This document shows, one piece after another, positions 20,398 to 29,667 of a stretch of 64,000 bases of DNA. The translations under genes and the position numbers were made by a program. Numbering within the stretch: the first letter of the stretch is position 1; every line of letters begins with the position of its first letter. The stretch comes from Photobacterium salinisoli (GTDB lineage: Bacteria > Pseudomonadota > Gammaproteobacteria > Enterobacterales > Vibrionaceae), in the NCBI RefSeq assembly GCF_003614885.1, contig NZ_QZMS01000007.1:1488001-1552000 (forward strand). The letters run 5' to 3'. The notes under the pieces were generated by a model. It was not told the origin of the DNA. It made no database searches and saw only the letters and a list, made by a program, of their open reading frames with translations.

Positions 20398-20694
20398 TCA
20401 AACGTAAAAATCCACGCCTAACAAATGAGAGTATTCTTCCCGTTTAGCCTGGTGCAGCACGTCGAGATAAGCCGACAATGCCTGCTTATTTTTACCCTGC
20501 GGGCTGTCGTACTGCACTTTGGCCTGAACCTCTTCGATAAAAGCCTGATCCTTGATCGTTTCCGCTACCGCTTTAGCAATCACAGTCGGCTGAGAAACAG
20601 GTGTAGCGGTCTGCTCAGCCTTTCGCTGCTTATCGGTTCGCTTCGATCGTTGCGGCGCCTGCGTTGCTGTCGGTAAACGGGGTATGTTGACCAT
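20398..20694 (-). CDS. Conserved-context protein of unknown function (98 residues)
   Basis: I do not recognise this protein. The first 35 or so residues are polar, Pro/Thr/Gln-rich and basic, probably disordered. The remainder looks like two or three amphipathic helices (VIAKAVAETIKDQAFIEEVQ and ALSAYLDVLHQAKREEY), ending LLGVDFYV. There is no signal peptide or cysteine. The ATG has a Shine-Dalgarno (aggt), and it lies 35 bases after tsaB and 57 before slp on the same strand, so it is likely expressed with them. Size and layout recall small regulatory partner proteins, but no motif supports a function. Confidence 0.7.
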   Translation of the reverse strand: MVNIPRLPTATQAPQRSKRTDKQRKAEQTATPVSQPTVIAKAVAETIKDQAFIEEVQAKVQYDSPQGKNKQALSAYLDVLHQAKREEYSHLLGVDFYV

Positions 20695-20729
20695 ATTGAC
20701 CTGTGTGTCTTGTTAGCTGTGATTAACCA

Positions 20730-21434
20730 TTATTCACGGCCGGGCAATTTTTTCCATGTCACTTCATCGCGCAGATAGACAGGGCTGGCATGTTCAGCGT
20801 CTACGGCTTCACCACGCTGCAGAGCAAATTGTGCCAGCCATGCCATATCCTGAGCTTCAGGGTAAAGCACTGTGCTGGCTTGTTTTTCGACAGCCAACGC
20901 CTGTAATTGTTCCTGATAGGTTTGCCAGCCGGTTCCAGCTGTAAACCAGCAGGTATCCGGTACAGCAATCAAACGCTCTGATACCTGCTCAGGATGCAGT
21001 ACGGCTTCCTCACCCAGTACCAACCAGTCACCATCTTGCTGACGCTGATATTGTCCCCAGTAAATTTCGCCCATACGCGCATCAATCGCCGCCAGGGTAT
21101 GACAGGCCTGATGCAAACGGTAACTTCCCTGGGACATGGCAGCCAGTGTAGACACACCGACCATGGGCAAACCGGCACCAAATGCCAGTCCCTGAGCAAT
21201 ACCAATGCCAATCCGCACACCGGTAAAGCTTCCAGGGCCACGACCAAACGCCAGCGCATCTAACTGGGTTAAACGCAAATCCGCTTCGGCGAGGACTTCA
21301 TCAACCATAGGCAAAATTTTGGTGGTGTGTTCACGCGGCGCAAATTCGCAACGCGCAATCACTTCACTGCCCACTAAAAGCGCAACAGAACAATTTTCAG
21401 TCGCGGTATCAACCGCTAAAATCTTACTGCTCAT
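20730..21434 (-). CDS. tsaB: tRNA threonylcarbamoyladenosine biosynthesis protein TsaB
   Basis: TsaB is the ASKHA-fold scaffold that pairs with TsaD and TsaE to add threonylcarbamoyl to A37 of ANN-decoding tRNAs. The 234-residue protein starts [15 protein letters not shown] and includes the conserved [15 protein letters not shown] and [21 protein letters not shown]. It lacks the TsaD metal-binding histidines, as expected. Its ATG follows the yoaA stop with no spacer, the same order as in E. coli (yoaA-yeaZ). Confidence 0.96.
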   Translation of the reverse strand: MSSKILAVDTATENCSVALLVGSEVIARCEFAPREHTTKILPMVDEVLAEADLRLTQLDALAFGRGPGSFTGVRIGIGIAQGLAFGAGLPMVGVSTLAAMSQGSYRLHQACHTLAAIDARMGEIYWGQYQRQQDGDWLVLGEEAVLHPEQVSERLIAVPDTCWFTAGTGWQTYQEQLQALAVEKQASTVLYPEAQDMAWLAQFALQRGEAVDAEHASPVYLRDEVTWKKLPGRE

Positions 21435-23387
21435 TCAAGCCTCTGAATGCTGGCTGTCTGCTGCATCCTGCTCGGCGTGCAATCCAGACAGAAATTGTCC
21501 GACACCGTCAACATCCCGCGTGCGGGGGATCGGCGGCAGACTTCTCAAAAATACAGCGCCATAAGGGCGCGTGACCAAACGATTGTCGCAGATAACCAGC
21601 ACACCTTTATCCTGCTGGTCTCGAATTAACCGTCCTACCCCCTGCTTGAGGGTAATGACCGCATCCGGTATCTGAACTTGCGCGAAGGGGTCCCCGCCAC
21701 GCAGACGACAATCTTCTATCCGCGCCTTCAATAACGGGTCATCCGGCGCGGTAAAGGGAAGTTTGTCGATAATAACACAGCTCAGCGCCTGCCCTCTAAC
21801 ATCAATACCTTCCCAGAACGCACCTGTTGCAATAAGCAGCGCATTTCCCAATTCCAGATATTCTGAAAGCAGTTTTTGCTTACTGGTTTCTCCTTGAACC
21901 AGTACAGGCAAATCGAGGCAGGCGCGAAACCCTTCTGCAAGATCCCGTACCATCTGGTGTGAGGTACAAAGGAAAAAGCACCGCCCCTGATTGGCCTCAA
22001 TCACAGGCGCCATCAGAGTTACCAATTTGGCCGCCAGCCCGTGACTGTTGGGCTCAGGTAAAAAGCGAGGAACACAGAGCAACGCCTGCTGCTGATAATC
22101 AAACGGGCTGGTCAGCGACATCTGCTCCGCAGGCTGCAGCCCTAAGCGATGGCTGAAATGACTGAAATCTTCATCAACGGCCAGTGTCGCTGAGGTAAAT
22201 ATCCAGGCGCCTTTTTGCTTTTCTATCTGCTCATGAAACTTTTCTGCGACCGACAACGGCGTAATATGCAAAGTAAAATGGCGGGGGGTACACTCATACC
22301 AATAGGAATAGCCGGTGATAGAGGTATCGCACAGACGTGTCAGCCTGGCTTTAAGCAAGGTGGCTCGCTCAAAGGCAGCGTCCAGCAGCTCACTGCGCCC
22401 AAGTGCCAGTTTGAGCACGTCATGCGCCAGATCCAGCGCATCATTCAGCCGCGTCAGCTCACGTTGAATGGCCGGGCTGTTCACCGCTTCACGCCAGTTG
22501 CCGCGATAGCCGGGTTCTCCCATCACCAAACGCATATCAGCCGCGGCCTGACTCAGCCTGTCAGCGGTTTTTTCCAGCTGACGCATATCCCGCGCTTCAG
22601 TGCGATAGCCAATGGTAATGTCTTTGGCCAGATCCTGCACTTGCCGGCTCGACAGACTTTGACCGAAATACTGACTGGCGATATCAGGGATCTGATGGGC
22701 TTCATCAAAAATAAACACATCGGCTTCCGGGATCAGCTCGCCAAAGCCTGTCTCTTTGATCGCCAGATCCGCCATAAACAAATGGTGGTTAACGACCACC
22801 ACATCCGCATCCATGGCTTTTCGCCGCGCTTTCACCACAAAGCAGTCTTCAAAAGACGGGCACTCACGCCCCAGGCAGTTATCGTTGGTGGAAGTAATAG
22901 TCGGGATCACCGGGCTGTCTTCCGCAATGGAATCACATTCGCTGATATCACCGGTTTTAGTGGCTGAAGACCAGCTGCGAATCGTCACCAGCTGGCTCAG
23001 CATGCCCTGATCAACAAACCCACCGTGGCTTTCAGTAATCTGACGGCTGAGCCTGTCCAGACAGAGATAATTTGAGCGCCCTTTCAGTAATGCCACTTTG
23101 CCTGTATAGCCCAGCGCCTGTGTCATCAAAGGTAAATCCCGGTAGAAAAGCTGTTCCTGCAGGTTTTTCGAGCCGGTGCTGATAATGGTTTTATGGCCCT
23201 TAATCAAGGCTGGCACCAGATACGCAAAGGTTTTGCCTGTGCCTGTACCCGCTTCTACCACAAGTTGCTGCTGGTGTTTAATTGCCCGCCCGACCGCTTC
23301 TGCCATATCAATCTGAGGCTGACGTGCCTGAAAACCAGGTATCGCCTTTTCCAATGCACCGCCGGGTTGAAAGAATTTTGCAATCAT
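21435..23387 (-). CDS. yoaA: YoaA, DinG/XPD-family iron-sulfur DNA helicase
   Basis: An SF2 helicase of the XPD/DinG type. The Walker A motif is EAGTGTGKT (near residue 45), the Walker B is FDEAH, and the C-terminal motif VI is KQGVGRLIRD. Between motifs Ia and II are four cysteines (SNYLCLDR, then NCLGRECPSFEDCF) that should hold a 4Fe-4S cluster. In E. coli YoaA works with the HolC subunit of DNA polymerase III in damage tolerance. I use the ATG at 23387; the frame also has a TTG three codons upstream. Product: 650 residues. Confidence 0.93.
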   Translation of the reverse strand: MIAKFFQPGGALEKAIPGFQARQPQIDMAEAVGRAIKHQQQLVVEAGTGTGKTFAYLVPALIKGHKTIISTGSKNLQEQLFYRDLPLMTQALGYTGKVALLKGRSNYLCLDRLSRQITESHGGFVDQGMLSQLVTIRSWSSATKTGDISECDSIAEDSPVIPTITSTNDNCLGRECPSFEDCFVVKARRKAMDADVVVVNHHLFMADLAIKETGFGELIPEADVFIFDEAHQIPDIASQYFGQSLSSRQVQDLAKDITIGYRTEARDMRQLEKTADRLSQAAADMRLVMGEPGYRGNWREAVNSPAIQRELTRLNDALDLAHDVLKLALGRSELLDAAFERATLLKARLTRLCDTSITGYSYWYECTPRHFTLHITPLSVAEKFHEQIEKQKGAWIFTSATLAVDEDFSHFSHRLGLQPAEQMSLTSPFDYQQQALLCVPRFLPEPNSHGLAAKLVTLMAPVIEANQGRCFFLCTSHQMVRDLAEGFRACLDLPVLVQGETSKQKLLSEYLELGNALLIATGAFWEGIDVRGQALSCVIIDKLPFTAPDDPLLKARIEDCRLRGGDPFAQVQIPDAVITLKQGVGRLIRDQQDKGVLVICDNRLVTRPYGAVFLRSLPPIPRTRDVDGVGQFLSGLHAEQDAADSQHSEA

Positions 23388-23576
23388 GAGCGCCAATCTA
23401 TTGGTTATTTATCCAGTATCTTTCGAGATTATGCCAAGATTGCCCCGTAACAGCCAGCAGCAGTTGCCCGCAAAAATTATTGAGTCAGATCACAAAACCT
23501 TTTGACGTCGAAATCAAAGCCATGTAAATAATTAATGACACAACTAATACATATATGCACGCAACATAAGGACACC

Positions 23577-24410
23577 ATGGAAAAGAAAACCCTGCTCACC
23601 GATTGCCCGGATGCCATGGGATTGATTTCTAAGATCACCAACATCTGTTACAAACATCAACTCAACATTATCCATAACAAAGAATTCGTCGATCACCGCC
23701 ATCGGCAGTTCTTTATGCGCACTGAGCTGGAAGGCGTGTTTAATGATGAGACTTTTCTGTTTGATCTGGATCGCGCCCTGCCAGAAGGCAGCCATCGTCG
23801 CCTGGTGAGTTCTGCCCGCAAGAAAGTCGTGATTATGGTGACCAAAGAAGCTCACTGCCTGGGAGATATCCTGGTCAAAGCCTATGACGGTACACTGGAT
23901 ATTGAGATTGCCGCTGTCGTTGGCAACTACGACAAACTGGCTGGCCTGGTTGAAAAGTTTGACATCCCTTTTCACCATGTCTGCCATGAAGGTTTAAGCC
24001 GTGAAGAGCATGAAGCCAAATTACTGGACTGTGTAAACCAGTATTCTCCCGATTATGTGGTGCTGGCAAAATACATGCGTATTCTTACGCCTGGTTTTGT
24101 GGCTCAGTTTCCGCACCGAATTATCAATATTCATCACAGTTTCCTTCCTGCTTTCATTGGTGCTAAACCTTACTTGCAAGCCTATGAGCGCGGGGTGAAA
24201 ATCATTGGTGCCACAGCCCATTTTGTCACCAATGATTTGGATGAAGGGCCAATCATTACCCAGAACGTCATTCCGGTTGATCATAACTACAGTGCAGAAG
24301 ATATGGCCCGCTCAGGCCGTGATGTCGAAAAATCTGTTCTGAGCAAGGCACTCAGCCTGGTAGTAGAAGATAAAGTATTTGTTTACGGTAATCGTACCGT
24401 GGTGTTGTAA
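23577..24410 (+). CDS. purU: Formyltetrahydrofolate deformylase
   Basis: PurU hydrolyses 10-formyl-THF to THF and formate, balancing one-carbon pools and supplying formate to PurT. The 277-residue protein has an N-terminal ACT domain (about 1-80; TLLTDCPDAMGLISKITN) and a C-terminal formyltransferase domain with IINIHHSFLPAFIGAKPY (catalytic His) and GATAHFVTNDLDEGPII (catalytic Asp). I start at the ATG of 23577 behind taagga, which aligns with E. coli PurU. The frame is open 14 codons upstream without a ribosome-binding site. Confidence 0.96.
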   Translation: MEKKTLLTDCPDAMGLISKITNICYKHQLNIIHNKEFVDHRHRQFFMRTELEGVFNDETFLFDLDRALPEGSHRRLVSSARKKVVIMVTKEAHCLGDILVKAYDGTLDIEIAAVVGNYDKLAGLVEKFDIPFHHVCHEGLSREEHEAKLLDCVNQYSPDYVVLAKYMRILTPGFVAQFPHRIINIHHSFLPAFIGAKPYLQAYERGVKIIGATAHFVTNDLDEGPIITQNVIPVDHNYSAEDMARSGRDVEKSVLSKALSLVVEDKVFVYGNRTVVL

Positions 24411-24416
24411 ACCTGT

Positions 24417-24445
24417 GGCGGAAAAGTGTTCCTCACTTCTCCGCC
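24417..24445. terminator. Hairpin between convergent purU and yecM
   Basis: ggcgga-a-aagtg pairs with cactt-c-tccgcc across a 5-base loop, with one mismatch. It starts 7 bases after the purU stop. There is no clear T run, so it may stabilise the mRNA end or act as a weak terminator in both directions. Confidence 0.45.
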
Positions 24446-24463
24446 CTGGCTTTATGGCTCAGA

Positions 24464-25045
24464 TCAGCCTTCACTCTCGATAACAGCTTTCAGTGAACAC
24501 GGATGCAGCTTAATGCATACGCCGTCTTTCTTAAAAGCAAAGGTCGGGTTAGCCAACCGCTCTTTCTCTCCTGCCGGTGAGCTGGCTTTCACTTCAATAC
24601 CGGCTTGCTTCAGGTTGTCCCAGTCCAATCCGGGAAAACGCGCATCCAGAGCCATTTTTAATTCCTCTGTGGTTGACGCCTGACAAGGCACGACAAACTC
24701 AACATGCTCCCACCCCTGAACCGGGTATGTTTTATCGCCCGGATAAGGCAGTTCAAGTGCTTCAATCTGCCATTGACCCGCTTGCACAGGCTGATGAAAA
24801 CCAATCACAACAATAGGCCGGCCATTGATCACATTGGTTGACCACTCTTCACCGTGTGCCAGCCATGCCTGATGCAATGCCGTCGCTAACGCCGTACTAT
24901 TAACGCGCAGGGCAATGTGATCGGCCTGACAAGCTGAAAGATCCAACCCAAGCTGTTCAGCAAGCCTCTCAATTTTACCCATAAATTCAGGTAATTGTGC
25001 CAGCATCTGTTCCGGTTTAAGATTTGCCTGCTGTAAATCTTGCAT
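24464..25045 (-). CDS. yecM: YecM family VOC-fold protein
   Basis: A 193-residue protein of the YecM family, which adopts a vicinal-oxygen-chelate fold with probable metal ligands; the substrate is unknown. Family stretches visible are ADHIALRVNS, IEALELPYPGDKTYPVQGWEHVEFV and KLHPCSLKAVIESE near the C-terminus. The ATG at 25045 has an excellent Shine-Dalgarno (gaggag), so the 24 codons of open frame upstream are not used. It converges with purU and diverges from argS. Confidence 0.9.
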   Translation of the reverse strand: MQDLQQANLKPEQMLAQLPEFMGKIERLAEQLGLDLSACQADHIALRVNSTALATALHQAWLAHGEEWSTNVINGRPIVVIGFHQPVQAGQWQIEALELPYPGDKTYPVQGWEHVEFVVPCQASTTEELKMALDARFPGLDWDNLKQAGIEVKASSPAGEKERLANPTFAFKKDGVCIKLHPCSLKAVIESEG

Positions 25046-25164
25046 GTGATTTCTCCTCACTGATCTCAGGCCGCCCATTATCCACAGAATCTTTGTCAGC
25101 AAAAGCCTGAGCAACAAGCCTTCAGCCTGCCATAGCCATGAGAAAAAATTCAGCTTCTATCGAC

Positions 25165-25193
25165 TTTACACCTTGCCAACTGCCCCGTATTTA
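25165..25193 (+). promoter_or_regulatory. Candidate argS promoter
   Basis: TTTACA (25165-25170) and TATTTA (25188-25193) are 17 bases apart, about 250 bases before argS. The -10 box is weak. The rest of the 394-base yecM-argS interval shows no gene or strong hairpin. Confidence 0.3.
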
Positions 25194-25439
25194 TGGGTAT
25201 TATTACAGCTAACTATTTTTAGTATCCATGCAGCCGCCTGTGCAGCCAGCAAGCTCCCGTCAGCACTACCCGGATGACCTTTTTCATAAAACATCAGACA
25301 GGGTTGTTTTCACCTTTTCTGGTGTATTGCTGACCACGCTTCCGACCGGTTCAGGTGTAAGACCAAACTGCATAGTTTATTGAATACCCAAGACTTTTGC
25401 CTGGCACCCAGGCTACAGACCGATTTAAAGGATAGACGT

Positions 25440-27170
25440 GTGAACATTCAAGCACTCATTAACGATAAAGTTTCCCAGGCGCTCGAAGCGGCCGGTGCCC
25501 CGGCAGGCAGCCCGGCAGCGGTTCGTCAGTCAGCCAAAGCACAGTTCGGTGATTATCAGGCCAACGGTGTAATGGGTGTAGCGAAAAAACTGGGAACTAA
25601 CCCGCGCGAGTTTGCACAGAAAGTCATCGATCAACTCGATCTGGGCGATATCGCCGAGAAAGTCGAAATCGCCGGCCCAGGTTTCATTAACATCTTTCTG
25701 AATAAAACCTGGCTTGCCGAACAAGCAGAAGAAGCACTGACTGACGTGCGCCTGGGTGTAGCTACACAGGAAAAACAAAATATTGTTGTCGACTACTCTG
25801 CACCTAATGTCGCGAAAGAAATGCACGTTGGTCACCTGCGTTCCACCATCATTGGTGATGCTGTGGTACGTACGCTGGAATTTCTCGGTCACAATGTTAT
25901 TCGTGCTAATCACATCGGTGACTGGGGCACCCAGTTTGGCATGCTGATTGCCAACCTGGAACGAGTGCAGCAAGAGTCTGGCGAGATCTCTATGGAGCTG
26001 GCCGATCTTGAAGCATTTTATCGTGAGTCGAAAAAGCTGTATGACGAAGATGAAGCCTTTGCAGAACGCGCCCGTAACTATGTAGTGAAACTGCAAAGTG
26101 GCGATCAATACTGTGCCGATATGTGGAAGAAACTGGTCGATGTGACCATGGAGCAGAACCAGTATAACTACGATCGTTTGAATGTGTCTCTGTCCCGCGA
26201 CAACGTGATGGGCGAGTCCATGTACAATCACATGCTGGCAGACATAGTCGCCGATCTGAAAGCGAAAGGGCTGGCCGTTGAAGACGATGGCGCTCAGGTC
26301 GTTTTTCTGGATGAGTTCAAAAACAAAGATGGTGAGCCTATGGGGGTTATCATCCAGAAACGTGACGGTGGCTTCCTGTACACAACCACGGATATTGCCT
26401 GTGCGAAATACCGCTATGAGCATTTTAATGCAAACCGTGTACTTTATTTTATCGATTCACGTCAGCACCAACACCTGATGCAGGCATGGACTATTGTCCG
26501 CAAAGCTGGTTACATCCCTGACGATGTGTCGCTGGAGCACCACGCTTTCGGCATGATGCTGGGCAAAGACGGCCGTCCGTTCAAAACACGCTCTGGCGGT
26601 ACCGTTCGCCTGGCTGATCTGCTGGATGAAGCGGAATCACGCGCTAAGGTCCTGATCGAAGAGAAAAACCCTGAGCTCGATACTGAAGAGAAAACCAAGA
26701 TTGCATCGACCGTCGCTATGGCCGCTGTTAAGTATGCCGACCTGTCAAAACACCGTACTACAGATTACGTGTTCGACTGGGATAACATGCTGGCCTTCGA
26801 AGGTAATACCGCGCCTTACATGCAATACGCCTATACCCGTGTCATTTCTGTGTTTAAACGCGCAGGTCTGAACGAAAGTGAGCTGACGCACCCTGTCGTG
26901 ATTAATGACGAGAAAGAGCAAGTGCTACTGTCAAAACTGCTGCAATTCGAAGAAGCTGTAGAAACAGTGGCCCGTGAAGGTCATCCACACGTTATGTGCA
27001 GCTACCTGTTTGAGCTGGCAGGTAATTTCTCAAGCTTCTACGAGGCCTGTCCAATTCTGAATGCCGATGAGCCCGTTAAGCAAAGCCGCCTGAAACTGGC
27101 GCTGCTGACAGCAAAAACCATCAAACAAGGACTGGATCTGTTGGGTATTGAAACACTGGAACGTATGTAA
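25440..27170 (+). CDS. argS: Arginyl-tRNA synthetase
   Basis: A class I aminoacyl-tRNA synthetase charging tRNA-Arg. The HIGH-type motif is [12 protein letters not shown], the KMSKS-like region is [10 protein letters not shown], and the C-terminal anticodon-binding domain is of the DALR type. The N-terminal additional domain includes [13 protein letters not shown] choose the GTG at 25440 ([11 protein letters not shown], compare MNIQALLSEKV in E. coli) behind aaagga. The TTG-initiated extension of 20 codons upstream has no support. Product: 576 residues against 577 in E. coli. Confidence 0.97.
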   Translation: MNIQALINDKVSQALEAAGAPAGSPAAVRQSAKAQFGDYQANGVMGVAKKLGTNPREFAQKVIDQLDLGDIAEKVEIAGPGFINIFLNKTWLAEQAEEALTDVRLGVATQEKQNIVVDYSAPNVAKEMHVGHLRSTIIGDAVVRTLEFLGHNVIRANHIGDWGTQFGMLIANLERVQQESGEISMELADLEAFYRESKKLYDEDEAFAERARNYVVKLQSGDQYCADMWKKLVDVTMEQNQYNYDRLNVSLSRDNVMGESMYNHMLADIVADLKAKGLAVEDDGAQVVFLDEFKNKDGEPMGVIIQKRDGGFLYTTTDIACAKYRYEHFNANRVLYFIDSRQHQHLMQAWTIVRKAGYIPDDVSLEHHAFGMMLGKDGRPFKTRSGGTVRLADLLDEAESRAKVLIEEKNPELDTEEKTKIASTVAMAAVKYADLSKHRTTDYVFDWDNMLAFEGNTAPYMQYAYTRVISVFKRAGLNESELTHPVVINDEKEQVLLSKLLQFEEAVETVAREGHPHVMCSYLFELAGNFSSFYEACPILNADEPVKQSRLKLALLTAKTIKQGLDLLGIETLERM

Positions 27171-27218
27171 TCTGGCAGAACATCACATTTATCTAATTAA
27201 GCAAAGCTAAACATAGAC

Positions 27219-27250
27219 AGCCTTCTGGGGTATTCTTAGAAGGCTTTTTT
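27219..27250 (+). terminator. Terminator after argS
   Basis: Stem agccttct (27219-27226) / agaaggct (27238-27245) with an 11-base loop, followed by a T run to 27250. It is 48 bases past the argS stop codon. Confidence 0.9.
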
Positions 27251-27299
27251 GATACAAATTTTTGGGTACCGGCCTTTTTCTGTTACATGGAATGTTGCA

Positions 27300-28352
27300 A
27301 TGAGCCTCAATGACTCACACGAAACCGACGACGGTATGACTGACGAATTTCTCACGTCAACTCAGACCTTACGTAAAGCCATTCCACTGATGATCAAACA
27401 TAAAGTCCCCACGACACCGGTGAATTACGCACTGTGGTACAGCTATACCACGAATCAGAACCCTATTCTCACTCAGGCCATAGACCAGAGTTTAGCGCAA
27501 TACGGCCATTGCCCTCCCAGCCTGAGTGATTCACTTTACCGAACCCATCTGGCCCATCACCCTGCCAGTGAACAAGGACAGATAAGCCATAGCCTGCAAG
27601 CCATCATGGATGAGCTTTGCCACACCATGAGCGGATCTCGAAAAGAAACGCAGGCATTCCATCAAGCGTTATCCCGGACCTGCCAGCGGCTGAGCCAGAA
27701 AGCCGATCAGGGGGTTAACGTGCATGAAGCCAATGATTTGGTACAAGAATTACTGGGTGAATCCAGACACATGCATCAATCCAGTACGCTTTTGAACCAG
27801 CAACTGGAAAACGCGAATAAAGAAATTGAGAATCTGAGAAAAGCCCTGAAAGACAGCCTCAAATGTGCCAACGAAGATCCCTTGACCGGACTGCTCAACC
27901 GCCGCGCCTTTCAGCAAGATCTCAGCAGTTGTATCCAGCACGGCACAGCTTTCAGTCTGATCTTGCTGGATATTGATAACTTTAAAACCTTCAATGATGA
28001 ATTTGGCCATTTAATGGGCGATCGAGTACTCTGCTCTGTTGCCCGACACCTCCAGGTCTGGTGCGAGCAAGGTATGCAGGCCTATCGCTACGGCGGCGAA
28101 GAGTTCGTCATTATTTTACCAGGCGCCAACCTGCAACAAAGCAGAGACAAAGCTGAAAAATTACGTAAGACCCTCTCCGGCATTGCTGTGCAGGACAAAC
28201 AATCGGGAAACACCGTTAGCTCTATCACAGCGTCATTTGGTATTGCCGAACAAACAGGAAAAGAAAACGGCCTGGCAGTGCTGGCCAGAGCCGATAAATA
28301 TCTATTGCAGGCAAAAAACCTTGGCCGAAACCGGGTGCTGCCTGTTTTATAA
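27300..28352 (+). CDS. GGDEF-domain diguanylate cyclase
   Basis: The 350-residue protein has an N-terminal helical region (about 1-185) with long coiled-coil character near 155-185 (LNQQLENANKEIENLRKAL) and a C-terminal GGDEF domain with the active-site signature RYGGEEF. The A-site is intact, so it should make c-di-GMP from two GTP. No RxxD inhibitory site is seen five residues before the signature. There are no membrane segments, so it is probably cytosolic. The N-terminal stretch KHKVPTTPVNYALWYSY recurs in proteobacterial cyclases. Start at ATG 27300; the frame opens 17 codons earlier without a ribosome-binding site. Confidence 0.92.
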   Translation: MSLNDSHETDDGMTDEFLTSTQTLRKAIPLMIKHKVPTTPVNYALWYSYTTNQNPILTQAIDQSLAQYGHCPPSLSDSLYRTHLAHHPASEQGQISHSLQAIMDELCHTMSGSRKETQAFHQALSRTCQRLSQKADQGVNVHEANDLVQELLGESRHMHQSSTLLNQQLENANKEIENLRKALKDSLKCANEDPLTGLLNRRAFQQDLSSCIQHGTAFSLILLDIDNFKTFNDEFGHLMGDRVLCSVARHLQVWCEQGMQAYRYGGEEFVIILPGANLQQSRDKAEKLRKTLSGIAVQDKQSGNTVSSITASFGIAEQTGKENGLAVLARADKYLLQAKNLGRNRVLPVL

Positions 28353-28357
28353 CCCGT

Positions 28358-28957
28358 TTACTGTCCATATCTCGGGGCTTGGTGCAGATAACTGATCTCA
28401 TCCTGAGTCGATAATCTGCCACAAACAGCATTGCGGTGAGGAAACCGGCCAAAATTTTTAATGACCTGGAAATGGCTGACGGCGTACTGATAAAACTCGT
28501 CAAATTTAGCCTTGTGTCCTTCCATGACCTCCTGACGTAATTGATCAAAACGGAACACACTCTCTTCCTGATCTTCCAGTGCTTCTGAGTGCTCTAACGG
28601 CAAATAAAAGAACACTCTCTCAATAGGGGTCAACGCGCGATCAAAATTCTTCGCCAGCCCACGTTTGCATATTGCCTGCGCCAAAGAGTCATAGCGAAAA
28701 GCGGCCGCTAAACCCCGGTAGATATTACGACTGAACTGATCAAGCAAAATAATCAGCGCCAACGTGCCCTTAGGCGTTTCTGTCCATGCATTAAGCTCAC
28801 CCTGACCAGCACGGCTGACCAGATCCCGAAAACGTTCCGTGATCTCACGATCTACCGCATCCCCGCCTTTAAACCACAGTGACTGCTTATCCTGTTCGGT
28901 GACTTCCCCTTTCAGGTTTCCGAACCAATAGGTAAGCACTTCCTCACACTCTGCCAT
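28358..28957 (-). CDS. DUF924 family protein
   Basis: A 199-residue protein of the DUF924 family: it starts with VLTYWFG, has WFKGG and LILLDQFSRNIYRG in the middle, RVFFYLPLEHSEALEDQE next, and ends FGRFPHRNAVCGR. These proteins are all-helical with a TPR-like fold and no established function. It converges with the diguanylate cyclase gene, the stop codons being 5 bases apart. It has no signal peptide. Confidence 0.93.
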   Translation of the reverse strand: MAECEEVLTYWFGNLKGEVTEQDKQSLWFKGGDAVDREITERFRDLVSRAGQGELNAWTETPKGTLALIILLDQFSRNIYRGLAAAFRYDSLAQAICKRGLAKNFDRALTPIERVFFYLPLEHSEALEDQEESVFRFDQLRQEVMEGHKAKFDEFYQYAVSHFQVIKNFGRFPHRNAVCGRLSTQDEISYLHQAPRYGQ

Positions 28958-29122
28958 GGTTTCCCCCTGCCTGTGTCATAACAATGACTCTGAGTTAGTT
29001 AAGCCGCTTCCGTGCTTATATGTTCTAGTTTATCCTAGGGCGAGCTTGCACGGTGCGATGGTTTTTTGTTGTGACCTGATAGCTGACTTGTGAAGCACTT
29101 AATAGAAAGAAGGAATATTTCC

Positions 29123-29551
29123 ATGAGTTTCACCCTTCATCCGAGACTAAGCGCGGATACTCAGTTGATTGGCGATTTACCGCTTTGCCGTGTGCTACTG
29201 TCAAAAGAAGCCATTGGTCCTTGGTTGATTCTGGTCCCCAGATATGACGCACTGCGTGAAATTCATCATATGTCTGCCACGGATCAACAACAGTTGATGA
29301 TAGAGTCCAGCTCAACAGCCCAACTGCTTGAGACCTATTTCAGCCCAGATAAAATCAATATTGGTGCCTTAGGCAATTTAGTACCTCAGCTTCATATCCA
29401 TCATATCGCCCGTTTTACGACAGACATTGCCTGGCCAGGGCCAGTCTGGGGAAATACCGACGGCAGCCTGCGCAGCGAACAAGAGCGACAACAACTGGTT
29501 GAAAGGCTGAAATTACTATTTGGTCAGATAGACGGCTTTACGCCGGCATAG
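29123..29551 (+). CDS. HIT family protein
   Basis: A 142-residue HIT-fold protein, a family of nucleotide hydrolases and transferases acting on adenylylated substrates. The motif region is LVPQLHIHHIARF, where the canonical H-x-H-x-H triad reads H-I-H-H-I, so the third His is replaced. A downstream stretch AWPGPVWG is characteristic of this bacterial subgroup. I start at ATG 29123 behind aagaagga; the frame opens 11 codons earlier. It faces mepM across a shared terminator. The substrate is unknown. Confidence 0.9.
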   Translation: MSFTLHPRLSADTQLIGDLPLCRVLLSKEAIGPWLILVPRYDALREIHHMSATDQQQLMIESSSTAQLLETYFSPDKINIGALGNLVPQLHIHHIARFTTDIAWPGPVWGNTDGSLRSEQERQQLVERLKLLFGQIDGFTPA

Positions 29552-29634
29552 ATAGCCCAGCCGAGCAGTCGATAGGTTAATGCATCCAGCACTGAACGCA
29601 CGATAAGCCCGTCGCTGTAACACAGCCTTTAAAG

Positions 29635-29667
29635 CAAAAAAACGCATCGAATGATGCGTTTTTTTTG
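29635..29667. terminator. Bidirectional terminator between the HIT gene and mepM
   Basis: Stem acgcatc (29642-29648) / gatgcgt (29653-29659) with loop gaat, flanked by an A run on the left and a T run on the right. It therefore works for both converging genes. Confidence 0.93.

Noticed and set aside
20398-20694. Resemblance to the anti-sigma factor FlgM in size and layout
   Set aside because: No conserved FlgM sequence block is present and there are no flagellar genes nearby.
22215-22967. Open frame of 250 codons on the plus strand
   Set aside because: It is antisense to yoaA, with low-complexity basic composition and no motif.
25530-26423. Open frame of 297 codons on the minus strand
   Set aside because: It lies wholly inside argS on the opposite strand. 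The argS product is full-length and well conserved, and the antisense product has no recognisable motif.
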